From Sulfurimonas sp. (lineage in GTDB: Bacteria > Campylobacterota > Campylobacteria > Campylobacterales > Sulfurimonadaceae): 16,037 bases of DNA. The stretch lies in the NCBI GenBank assembly GCA_027063295.1, contig JAMORZ010000039.1, positions 1 through 16,037 of the forward strand. Reading direction: 5' to 3'. Below, one piece after another: positions 1 to 7,241 of the stretch (its first letter is position 1; every line of letters begins with the position of its first letter). Under the pieces are notes generated by a model that saw only the letters and a program-made list of their open reading frames with translations, had not been told where the DNA came from and ran no database searches. The position numbers and the translations under genes were made by a program.

Positions 1-418
1 ATCCACATTTTGTTTTGTTATAGAGTCTTACAACTCTGTCTGGATACCATTGTCTGATATATTTTTTGCCTATAAAACTTTTTCTGCGAAATGAGTACCC
101 ATCATACGCTCCATTTTCGAAATCAAAATTTCTCAGATACTCTATCGCCTCATCTTCAAGTCTCTCATCTGCATCTATACTTAGTATCCATTTGTTTGTA
201 GCAAACTGCTCACAAAAAGCTTTTTGTCCACCATCACCAAGATACTTCTGCTTTATCACCTTTGCACCAAGTGATTCTGCTATCTGGCATGTCTCATCGC
301 TGCTAAAAGAGTCCACAACTACCACTTCATTACATATCTTTTGTACATTTTCTATCACTTCACGTATGTGCTTTTGCTCATTTAATGTTATAATTGTGGC
401 TGTAATATTTTTTTGCAT
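1..418 (-). CDS. Family 2 glycosyltransferase, WaaE/KdtX-like (5' part only)
   Basis: The first 139 codons of a minus-strand gene that runs off the left edge; the C-terminus is outside the window. The ATG is at 418. The product has a GT-A fold start: a hydrophobic first strand followed by TLNE (residues 11-14), then VVVVDSFSSDET (31-42) with the nucleotide-sugar aspartate D36, and SIDADER (80-86) containing the DxD metal-binding motif (D82, D84). The stretch WYPDRVVRLYNK (124-135) is typical of the WaaE/KdtX group, which adds glucose to the LPS inner core; the exact sugar cannot be told from sequence. It is expected to be cytoplasmic or membrane-associated. It is divergent from the sugar kinase at 473, with 54 bp between the two starts. 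Family assignment is strong; the WaaE-like role is inferred from similarity and from the LPS gene context. Confidence 0.85.
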   Translation of the reverse strand, partial: MQKNITATIITLNEQKHIREVIENVQKICNEVVVVDSFSSDETCQIAESLGAKVIKQKYLGDGGQKAFCEQFATNKWILSIDADERLEDEAIEYLRNFDFENGAYDGYSFRRKSFIGKKYIRQWYPDRVVRLYNKTKCG

Positions 419-450
419 ATAAAACTCTATCTATTGTTTTTGTTTAATTT

Positions 451-456
451 TATCAT
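451..456 (+). promoter_or_regulatory. Candidate -10 element for the WaaP-like kinase
   Basis: TATCAT lies 16 bp before the ATG at 473 in the short divergent spacer (419-472). It would place transcription start near 463, giving a leader of about 10 nt. No Shine-Dalgarno sequence is visible in front of the ATG. The overlapping reverse-strand hexamer TATGAT (452-457) could serve the divergent glycosyltransferase. No convincing -35 is seen, which is usual for Campylobacterota sigma-70 promoters. Confidence 0.3.
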
Positions 457-472
457 AAAGTAGCTAAATTCC

Positions 473-1213
473 ATGTCATATAAACTAGAACTCAATCCCA
501 ACTACAAACATTTTCAAGATAAGCTTATCGATATCAAAACCATTTTTAAAACAAATACCAAGAGTATTCACAAGGCAAGAAATGAGCTCAAAACCATCTC
601 TATATACGATACAAACACTGTTGTAAAAGCATACAAAATCCCCAATCTGCTCAATCAGTTTGTCTATGCTTACATCAGAAAATCAAAACCCTACAAAGCA
701 TTTCACAATGCCAGAAAACTCCAAGAACTCCACATAAATACTCCAGAAGCAATAGGCTATATAGAGTTTTTTCACTTTGGGTTGCTTCAGGAGAGTTTTT
801 TTATCTCAAAAGAGTTTGCATATGATTTTACAATGGCACATATACGTGACCAACAGCCCCCTTACAAGCAACAGCTTCTTCAGGAGTTTGCCCATTTTGC
901 TTACGATCTACACTCAAAAGGGGTGTGGCATGCAGATTTTTCAGGGGGGAATGTTTTAATAAAAAAAGAAGCCAATAGTTATAATTTTAGTATCGTTGAT
1001 ATCAACAGAATGAAGTTTCGCCCTATCAATGGGTATGAGGGGCTTGAAAATTTTAACAAATTTTGGTTTAATGAGGATGATTTGACAACGATTGCAAAAG
1101 AGTATGCTACCCTTGCTTCACTCGATACACAAAAAGCTGTCTTTGAGATTCTCAAACACGATAGAGTTTTAAAACAAAAAGTTTTACTCAAACGCAAACT
1201 AAAAGGTAAATAG
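473..1213 (+). CDS. WaaP-like lipopolysaccharide core kinase (Kdo/WaaP family)
   Basis: A 246-residue protein with a compact protein-kinase-like fold. Visible motifs are the probable ATP-binding lysine K52 in TVVKAY, the catalytic loop HADFSGGNVL (153-162) with D155 and N160, and the metal-binding DIN (176-178) in place of the usual DFG. This arrangement is that of the Kdo/WaaP (InaA) family, whose members phosphorylate heptose or Kdo in the LPS inner core at the cytoplasmic face of the inner membrane. The length fits the family. The start at 473 is the first ATG and has no clear ribosome binding site. The gene is flanked by two glycosyltransferase genes and overlaps the convergent GT9 gene by 15 bp. 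The acceptor sugar (heptose or Kdo) is not determined by the sequence. Confidence 0.78.
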   Translation: MSYKLELNPNYKHFQDKLIDIKTIFKTNTKSIHKARNELKTISIYDTNTVVKAYKIPNLLNQFVYAYIRKSKPYKAFHNARKLQELHINTPEAIGYIEFFHFGLLQESFFISKEFAYDFTMAHIRDQQPPYKQQLLQEFAHFAYDLHSKGVWHADFSGGNVLIKKEANSYNFSIVDINRMKFRPINGYEGLENFNKFWFNEDDLTTIAKEYATLASLDTQKAVFEILKHDRVLKQKVLLKRKLKGK

Positions 1214-2164
1214 CTCTTTTGAGACCTCTTTAAAAATCGCACTGCGTTTTTGTTCATCTTGTGGGAGCATATAGTGTTTTTGATTACTGCTCTTTCCTAT
1301 GCTTTTCCATCTGGCTGCACTTGCAAAGAGTGTATCCGCAAAAAAGGTCATCGTTGGAGTACCCACTGCTGAAGCTATATGGTATGTTCCTGTCGAAGTG
1401 CTCACAAAAAGTCTAAACTTACTCACAAGCTTTGCAAAATAAACCAACCCATCTAAAGAGAGATAGTACACAACATCCTCATCAGCTAAACGCAACTGCA
1501 TCTCTTCATAAAGCTCTTTCTCATCAGGTCCAAAGGTAAGTACCACTTGGTAACGTTTTGCCAAAAGGGTGTTCTTTATAAGCACTACATACTCATCTAA
1601 ACTCCAGTTTGCATCACTTGAGCCACCAAATCCAACATGAAACGCAACAACATCTTTAGTGATATCGTTGTTAGCACAAAAAACATCATAAACCTTTTGT
1701 GCATCATCAAAATGCAATAATGGCTGAGGGTATGAGAGCTCTATATCACTAAAAAGCTCTTTTGTTAAGGCTAAGTTGTATTCAAACTCTGCCATCTTCA
1801 CCTCTGAGCGACGCTGTACCACCCTGTGCGTGTAGAAGATTTGTGCGATTTTCGTGGCAGGAGCGATCCTTGTTTTTATCCGTGCTAAAAACTGAGCAAA
1901 CGCAACGCGGGTGTTGGAAAAGAGTGTTACTGAAGCATCTATGTTGTATGGTTTTAGTTTTGCAGCAAGTGCAAACACTGAAGATTTTCCATCATCAACC
2001 ACCACCTCATCGATAAAATCACAGCTCTTTGCCAAAGCTTCATTGAGTGGGGCAACAAGGGCTATCACTCTGTTTGAAGGGTTATGATGTTTTAAAACAT
2101 ACATAGAGGGAAGAGAAGTTATAAAATCACCAAGTTTGTCGGTGCGCACTACTAAAATATTCAT
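1199..2164 (-). CDS. Family 9 glycosyltransferase, heptosyltransferase-like
   Basis: A 321-residue GT-B protein of the ADP-heptose:LPS heptosyltransferase family. The N-terminal signature VRTDKLGDFITSLP (6-19) contains D13, the position of the catalytic aspartate in WaaC and WaaF. The C-terminal nucleotide-binding half has VAFHVGFGGSSDANW (173-187) and the glycine-rich STSTGTYHIASAVGTP (255-270). In the classic enzymes the latter reads (N)D(S/T)GxxH; here the aspartate position is S257 while G259 and H262 are kept. The protein is probably a WaaC/WaaQ-like inner-core transferase, but donor and acceptor cannot be assigned. The gene lies alone on the minus strand, divergent from the 2202 operon (37 bp between starts) and convergent with the kinase. 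The ATG at 2164 has no obvious Shine-Dalgarno sequence. Confidence 0.85.
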   Translation of the reverse strand: MNILVVRTDKLGDFITSLPSMYVLKHHNPSNRVIALVAPLNEALAKSCDFIDEVVVDDGKSSVFALAAKLKPYNIDASVTLFSNTRVAFAQFLARIKTRIAPATKIAQIFYTHRVVQRRSEVKMAEFEYNLALTKELFSDIELSYPQPLLHFDDAQKVYDVFCANNDITKDVVAFHVGFGGSSDANWSLDEYVVLIKNTLLAKRYQVVLTFGPDEKELYEEMQLRLADEDVVYYLSLDGLVYFAKLVSKFRLFVSTSTGTYHIASAVGTPTMTFFADTLFASAARWKSIGKSSNQKHYMLPQDEQKRSAIFKEVSKELFTF

Positions 2165-2165
2165 G

Positions 2166-2184
2166 AAGTTATTTTAACTTTATA
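2166..2184 (-). promoter_or_regulatory. Candidate -10 and inverted repeat upstream of the GT9 gene
   Basis: On the minus strand TATAAA (2184 to 2179) would start transcription near 2172, only about 8 nt before the ATG at 2164. It adjoins a perfect 6-bp inverted repeat with a 3-nt spacer, AAGTTA-TTT-TAACTT (2166-2180), which lies between the two divergent starts. The repeat could be an operator or chance in AT-rich DNA. Confidence 0.25.
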
Positions 2185-2185
2185 T

Positions 2186-2194
2186 TGCTATAAT
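2186..2194 (+). promoter_or_regulatory. Extended -10 promoter for the 2202-8209 operon
   Basis: TGCTATAAT is a perfect extended -10 (TGn followed by TATAAT at 2189-2194). The predicted transcription start is at about 2201-2202, which coincides with the ATG at 2202. No Shine-Dalgarno sequence fits between promoter and ATG, so the first gene is probably read from a leaderless mRNA. The element and its distance are seen directly; leaderless translation is inferred. Confidence 0.6.
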
Positions 2195-2201
2195 TCCCCT
2201 T

Positions 2202-3482
2202 ATGAATAAACCGTTTCAATGGGATGACTACTCCGACCAACCAGCACAACTCAAAGATAGAGCTTTTAAAAAAAAGATGAGAAAAAAACAGCTCCTCTCA
2301 CTACTCTTTACATACCTAAGTGGTATGTTATTTTTACCCCTGACTCTTTTTGCTCTGCCTTTTGTCAAACGCAAAGAGATAGATAGTAAAGATTTTTTCT
2401 GTATAGGTGTTGATTTTGAGCGAGAAACGCAAGAGACACTCACACTCATAGATGAGCTCAACACATCAAGAGTCTTAGTGCGTTTAAAACTTTGGGAGAT
2501 GGAGAAGCTTGAACAACTCAGCTCCTTTCTTGAAAAGATACCCCATAAAAAAATCACACTCAAGATTTTACAAGACAGGGAGAACATAGAAGATGCCACT
2601 CTGCTTCACACAAATCTAGAACAGATCTTCTCAACTCTTCAAAACAGAGTAGATATCTTTGAGATCGGCTCAACTATCAACCGTGCAAAGTGGGGGTTTT
2701 TCTCTGTTGGAGAGTATCTGCATTTTTATAAGGTTGCTTATGATCTGCAACAAACGCAGTTTCAAAATATCACCCTTATTGGGAGTGGTGTGATAGATTT
2801 TGAGTACCACTACACATTTCATACCCTTTTTAACCGTGCCAAAATCCACTACAATGGAGTGAGTGCTCTGCTATATGTTGATAGACGTGGTGCACCTGAG
2901 AACACACAGCTAGGTTTTACCCTCTCAGACAAAATAGCATGGCTAAGTACCCTGACATGGCTCAGTCCAAAAACAGAGCACAAGCTCCATATCACAGAGA
3001 CAAACTGGCCCATCACAGCTACAGCTCCCTACGCTCCTACAAGTGAGACCGAGTGTGTCGATGAAGAGAGCTATGCAAACTTTATGCTGCGTTACCATTT
3101 TTTGGCATTTGCTTCTCAGCAGGTTGATACACTCTCATGGCATCAGCTCATAGCACCAGGTTATGGACTTATTGACAACAGAGATAGGATAAAAAAACGC
3201 ACTGCGTTTGAGAGTTACAAGTTTATGGTAGCAACTCTAAGTTCGGCACAGTTTTTACGTCTGGATATCAAACGTGGTTACTACATACTGCAATGTTGGG
3301 TAGATGAACAACTTTTACAGATCCACTGGTCACTCAGTGATACCACACTAAAAAACGAAGAGTTTTTTAAAGTTTTTGACAAAAACGGAAACAAACTCAC
3401 ATCTGAGACACTCACTATCTCAGCAGCACCAACCTACATCTATATCACCAAAGCAGTTGGTGAAAAGATAAACTGTATATAA
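2202..3482 (+). CDS. Membrane-anchored TIM-barrel glycosidase-like protein, acid/base motif missing
   Basis: A 426-residue protein with a basic N-terminal tail (20-30), one hydrophobic segment (about 31-54) and a large soluble domain, probably periplasmic. The soluble part resembles clan GH-A barrels (GH39/GH5-type): FEIGSTINRAKWG (153-165) with a following EYLHFYKVAYD sits where these enzymes have the EIGNEPN acid/base strand, and LHITETNWPI (262-271) with E266 matches the nucleophile strand. LSWHQL and YGLIDNRDR (311-329) match the last barrel strand. The normal Asn-Glu pair is replaced by Ser-Thr (157-158), so ordinary retaining hydrolysis is doubtful. It is the first gene of a four-gene operon with two membrane phosphotransferase-like genes and waaF, suggesting a role in cell-surface glycan handling. 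The fold assignment is made by eye and is moderate; substrate unknown. Confidence 0.6.
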   Translation: MNKPFQWDDYSDQPAQLKDRAFKKKMRKKQLLSLLFTYLSGMLFLPLTLFALPFVKRKEIDSKDFFCIGVDFERETQETLTLIDELNTSRVLVRLKLWEMEKLEQLSSFLEKIPHKKITLKILQDRENIEDATLLHTNLEQIFSTLQNRVDIFEIGSTINRAKWGFFSVGEYLHFYKVAYDLQQTQFQNITLIGSGVIDFEYHYTFHTLFNRAKIHYNGVSALLYVDRRGAPENTQLGFTLSDKIAWLSTLTWLSPKTEHKLHITETNWPITATAPYAPTSETECVDEESYANFMLRYHFLAFASQQVDTLSWHQLIAPGYGLIDNRDRIKKRTAFESYKFMVATLSSAQFLRLDIKRGYYILQCWVDEQLLQIHWSLSDTTLKNEEFFKVFDKNGNKLTSETLTISAAPTYIYITKAVGEKINCI

Positions 3483-3484
3483 AA

Positions 3485-3490
3485 AAGGAA
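3485..3490 (+). promoter_or_regulatory. Shine-Dalgarno sequence deciding a TTG start
   Basis: AAGGAA lies 5 nt before TTG at 3496. The next in-frame ATG is more than 70 codons downstream, inside the membrane region, so the TTG start is well supported. It falls in the 13-bp gap after the previous stop codon. Confidence 0.7.
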
Positions 3491-3495
3491 ACTGT

Positions 3496-5319
3496 TTGAA
3501 CTACTCTGCACTCAACTCGTTATATTTTAAAGTCAACCTTATCTTTACAACCCTTCTTGGACTTCTTTTTTTACAGTTTAACCACAACTATGGGCTTTAT
3601 GACTTTTTCTTTACCTTTTTGGCACTCATCTCTACCATAGCAACTATCTATCTTATCTACTATATACTTTTAAGAGTATTTTTCAGGTTTAAACTGACAA
3701 GTTATATCTTCATGGCACTCTTTAGCCTTACAAACCTCATACTGCTTCTTGATTTTGCTATATACAGAGTGTGGAAGTTTCACATCAACGGTATGGTACT
3801 TAACATCATCTTCTCACCTGCTGCATACGATAGTCTCTATATGAGTACAACTGCTGCTATTGTTATCATCGTTGCTGTTCTTGCTGTTATCTCCTTTTCA
3901 GTTTTTAGCTATAAAAAACTCAAAAACTTGCCACAACATCAACTTCAAAAACAAAACAAAAAATTTAATCTTTTGCTTATTCCTGCACTCTTTCTCATCA
4001 TAGTTTATGAAAAACTCACTTATGCATTTGCGAACCTACATGCAGACAACTACCTACTAGAGCGTACAAAAGTGATACCACTCTACCAACCACTTACAAT
4101 GGATAGATTTTTGATGAAACATTTTGGTTTGAAAAAAACAAAAACAGATAAACTCAATCTAAAAATCTCCAAAATAACAAACATCAACTATCCACTCAAT
4201 CCCATCAAAATAGAAAACTCAAAAAGACCAAATATCTTTATCTTTGGTATAGATGCACTCCGCAGACAATCAATCACCAAAGAGATCACACCCAACATCA
4301 AAGCTTTTGCAGATGAAAATATCTGTTTTTGCAACAATATCAGTGGTGGGAACAACACCCGTTTTGGTATGTTTTCTATATTTTATGGTATAAATTCTAG
4401 CTATTGGTTTGGATTTTTAAACGCACAAAAAGGCTCAGTTCTTTTTGATGTTCTCAAAGAGCTCTCTTACAATATATCTATCATCTCCAGTGTGACTTTG
4501 GAGTGGCCTGAGTTTAGAAAAACTATCTTTAATAATGTACAACCCTCCATAAAAGATGACTTTAAAGCTTCTCATACAAAAAAAGACAAAGATGTAATCA
4601 ACTATTTTGACAAATGGTTAAACAAACAAGATAAAACAAAACCTCTTTTCTCATTTCTCTGGCTCGATTCTCTCCATGCAGCAGTATACCCAAAAGAGCA
4701 TCGTATTTTCACACCTGACAATGCACAAAATGACTACCTCACAGTCAATAAGTCTGACAAAGAGGTAAGGTACAACCGATACAAAAACTCTGCACACTTT
4801 GTGGATGCACTCTTTGGAGCATTTATCCAAAAGTTAAAAGAGCAAAATCTTTACGAAAACTCAATCATTATCTTACTCTCAGACCATGGAGAGGAGTTTT
4901 ATGAGCATGGTTTTTTTGGGCACAACAGTGCTTATGATGAGTATCAGGTTGGCTCACCACTCATTTTTCACATACCTGCTAAAGAGTCTCAAAAAATCAT
5001 CCATATGACATCACACCTAGATATCATCCCAACACTTATGAAACAACTAGGTGTAACCAACCCAACATCAGACTATGCACATGGGGATGATCTCTTTGCA
5101 CCAAACTATAAAAGAGAGTGCTCCTTTATAGGGAACTGGAATGAAAATGCTCTTGTCTGTAAAAACTATACCATAGCAATCTCAAATATAGTCTCACGCA
5201 CACTCAATAACAAAGTAAGAGAAACATCAACATACAAAGAGCTGCAAGAGTATGATAAAAACTACCTGAACAAAGAAATACTAAAGGTTCTTAATGAAAA
5301 CAAACAATTTACAAAGTAG
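3496..5319 (+). CDS. PbgA/YejM-like inner-membrane protein (DUF3413 plus sulfatase-type domain)
   Basis: A 607-residue protein with five hydrophobic segments in the first ~175 residues, then a periplasmic alkaline-phosphatase/sulfatase-superfamily domain (~243-560). The segment IYRVWKFHINGMVLN (89-103) matches the N-terminal domain of YejM. In the periplasmic domain, GIDALRR (251-257, metal-ligand D253), SGGNNTRFGMFSIFYG (283-298, nucleophile-position T288), SDHGEEFYEHG (462-472) and FGHN (474-477) follow the YejM pattern closely. E. coli YejM/PbgA is about 586 residues; it senses LPS and controls LpxC turnover through LapB/FtsH. Whether this homologue does the same is unknown. The TTG start has a good ribosome binding site. 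The gene lies 13 bp after the glycosidase-like gene and 5 bp before the LtaS-like gene. The alternative is a catalytic LPS-modifying phosphotransferase, since the metal and nucleophile positions look intact. Confidence 0.8.
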   Translation: MNYSALNSLYFKVNLIFTTLLGLLFLQFNHNYGLYDFFFTFLALISTIATIYLIYYILLRVFFRFKLTSYIFMALFSLTNLILLLDFAIYRVWKFHINGMVLNIIFSPAAYDSLYMSTTAAIVIIVAVLAVISFSVFSYKKLKNLPQHQLQKQNKKFNLLLIPALFLIIVYEKLTYAFANLHADNYLLERTKVIPLYQPLTMDRFLMKHFGLKKTKTDKLNLKISKITNINYPLNPIKIENSKRPNIFIFGIDALRRQSITKEITPNIKAFADENICFCNNISGGNNTRFGMFSIFYGINSSYWFGFLNAQKGSVLFDVLKELSYNISIISSVTLEWPEFRKTIFNNVQPSIKDDFKASHTKKDKDVINYFDKWLNKQDKTKPLFSFLWLDSLHAAVYPKEHRIFTPDNAQNDYLTVNKSDKEVRYNRYKNSAHFVDALFGAFIQKLKEQNLYENSIIILLSDHGEEFYEHGFFGHNSAYDEYQVGSPLIFHIPAKESQKIIHMTSHLDIIPTLMKQLGVTNPTSDYAHGDDLFAPNYKRECSFIGNWNENALVCKNYTIAISNIVSRTLNNKVRETSTYKELQEYDKNYLNKEILKVLNENKQFTK

Positions 5320-5324
5320 TAGTT

Positions 5325-7241
5325 ATGATGCATAAAAATCAATTTACCCAAATCTTCTCCTACATCTTTTTTGCACTTATTATTATGATGCTCATTCGAC
5401 TGAGTTTGCTTAACTTTTATCCTGAAGACTTTGCAGACTTAAGCACATCTGAACTTTTTGCATCTCTTTTTATGGGGCTGCGTGTAGATATCATTACGCT
5501 TTTTACTTTCTCATCTGTTTTTGTTCTTCTTATGATGTTTATCCCTCAAAGAAAAATTCGCTTACTCCTTGGTCTTGCATGGGGGGTTATTTTTAGTACC
5601 ATTTTTACTTTAAGCTTTAGTGATGTTCTTTATTTTGATTTTATCCACAGACATATCTCAAATGAGATTTTCAACCTCTCAAATGATATGGATATCATTA
5701 TAGGAATGGCATTTGGTTCTATGCTTCCTTACACCATAGGTGCAACACTATTTAATGGTTTGTTTTTATATGCTACTTTTAAATTTTTTGCCACCCCATT
5801 GCAACATTTTATCAAAGGGAAATATCTGGCACTTTTTTCATTTTTAAGTGTACTTGTTGTCTTTTTAGGCATTAGAAATACCCTCTCAGGTAAAAGCTTT
5901 GGAAGTAGCGATGCATTTGCAGTAAACAAGGTCTCTAGTGGAAATCTCGCACTTAATGGTTTTTTCACAATTTATAGAACAGCAAAGTCAACTCAAAAAC
6001 ACAACCTGATGCCACTTCAAAAAGCCATAAAGATCACAAAAGCTGCACAAACAACACAAAATGCACCTTTTAAAGATAAAAACTATCCACTTCTGCGTTC
6101 TTACACACAAAAAGATATACCTAAATACAATGTTGTTATAGTGATGCTTGAATCTTTTGGAGCAGAACATCTTGATGGTTTTACCCACTACAAAGAGCTC
6201 AATGTAACACCATACTTTAAAAAACTCTCTAATGAGGGGCTCAAATTTACCAACTTTTACTCAAATGGATATCGCTCCATCTTTGGTATTACTTCACTCT
6301 TTACAGGGCTTACCATCCCCGCAGGTTCAGAGTATCTTGGTAAAGGCTTGGAACTTTCATCTTTAAGCTACCTTGGTAAAATTGCCAAAGAAAACGGCTA
6401 CTCTACCCTTTCTATGCAAGCAGCAAATCGTCGCTCTTACAGAGTTGATGCGGTAAGTCACTTGGCTGGATTTGATCAGTTTTATGGTGCAGAAGATATG
6501 CCAAATGTAGAAAGTGTTGATGAAGGCAGAGCTCCACTTACTGGTACTTATGACTTTAATATGTTTGATTTTTACCATAAAAAACTCAATACTCTAAAAG
6601 AGCCTTTTTTAGGCTTTGCTTTTACAGACTCTACACACTCAGACTTTTACCTTCCAAGTGCAAAGTTTGAAAGATATCCTCATGATAGAAAAAACTATAA
6701 TGGCTCACTCAATGCCTTTATCTATACAGACAATGCTATAGAACGCTTTATGGAGAGTGTGAAAAAAGAGCCATGGTTTGAGAGAACCATCTTCATCTTT
6801 ACAGCAGACCATGGAAGTGGTGATGCCCTCAACCCGATAGCAAAAAAATATCGTCCAAATGATAAACATCTTCCATCTATTGAGCATTTTCGTATCCCCC
6901 TTATCATCTATGCTCCAAAAATTTTCAAACCCAAAGAGATACAAACACTTGGATGCCATAATGATATATTTCCTACCATAGTAGATATGCTTGGATGGAA
7001 GGCAGATATAGCAACAATGGGAAGTTCACTCTTTGATGCAGAAGTTGCAAAACGTTTTGTCTATTTTTATGCAGGTAACCTCATCGGTTTAATCACAGAT
7101 GATGGTTACTTAAAATACAATTTCAAAAATGTAGTCGAGTTTAGAGGAGATAACAACAAAAAAGAGCAGATAAAAAAGCTACTCTTTGGGGTTGATACAG
7201 CTGAAGCTAAACTCTTAGAACAAAATAGGTGGGCACCATGA
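5325..7241 (+). CDS. LtaS/OpgB-like membrane phosphotransferase (sulfatase superfamily)
   Basis: A 638-residue protein with about five transmembrane segments (roughly 12-30, 47-72, 78-100, 125-155, 165-185) and a large periplasmic domain of the LTA-synthase/phosphoglycerol-transferase type. Visible signatures are VVIVMLESFG (270-279) with metal ligand E276, FYSNGYRSIFGITS (311-324) with S318 at the nucleophile position, TADHGSGD (493-500) with D495 and H496, and EHFRIPLIIYAP (520-531) with H521. Gram-negative members (OpgB type) transfer phosphoglycerol to glucans; other family members modify surface glycans. A Ser replaces the Thr of LtaS. The start is either ATG of a pair (5325 or 5328), with no strong ribosome binding site. 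Its stop overlaps the waaF start as ATGA. Transfer onto LPS core is inferred only from the operon. Confidence 0.82.
   Translation: MMHKNQFTQIFSYIFFALIIMMLIRLSLLNFYPEDFADLSTSELFASLFMGLRVDIITLFTFSSVFVLLMMFIPQRKIRLLLGLAWGVIFSTIFTLSFSDVLYFDFIHRHISNEIFNLSNDMDIIIGMAFGSMLPYTIGATLFNGLFLYATFKFFATPLQHFIKGKYLALFSFLSVLVVFLGIRNTLSGKSFGSSDAFAVNKVSSGNLALNGFFTIYRTAKSTQKHNLMPLQKAIKITKAAQTTQNAPFKDKNYPLLRSYTQKDIPKYNVVIVMLESFGAEHLDGFTHYKELNVTPYFKKLSNEGLKFTNFYSNGYRSIFGITSLFTGLTIPAGSEYLGKGLELSSLSYLGKIAKENGYSTLSMQAANRRSYRVDAVSHLAGFDQFYGAEDMPNVESVDEGRAPLTGTYDFNMFDFYHKKLNTLKEPFLGFAFTDSTHSDFYLPSAKFERYPHDRKNYNGSLNAFIYTDNAIERFMESVKKEPWFERTIFIFTADHGSGDALNPIAKKYRPNDKHLPSIEHFRIPLIIYAPKIFKPKEIQTLGCHNDIFPTIVDMLGWKADIATMGSSLFDAEVAKRFVYFYAGNLIGLITDDGYLKYNFKNVVEFRGDNNKKEQIKKLLFGVDTAEAKLLEQNRWAP

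Noticed and set aside
66..422. Plus-strand open frame of 118 codons at the left edge
   Set aside because: It is antisense to the family 2 glycosyltransferase, which shows clear DSFSSDET and DADE motifs on the minus strand; the plus-strand product is low-complexity Ser/Phe-rich.
6363..6959. Minus-strand open frames opposite the LtaS-like gene
   Set aside because: They are shadows of a conserved coding frame and have no plausible start context or family features.
3496..7241. The two sulfatase-superfamily genes as a recent tandem duplication
   Set aside because: Their active-site signatures (GGNNTRFG versus NGYRSIFG; DALRR versus MLESFG) and membrane domains belong to different subfamilies, so they are only distantly related.
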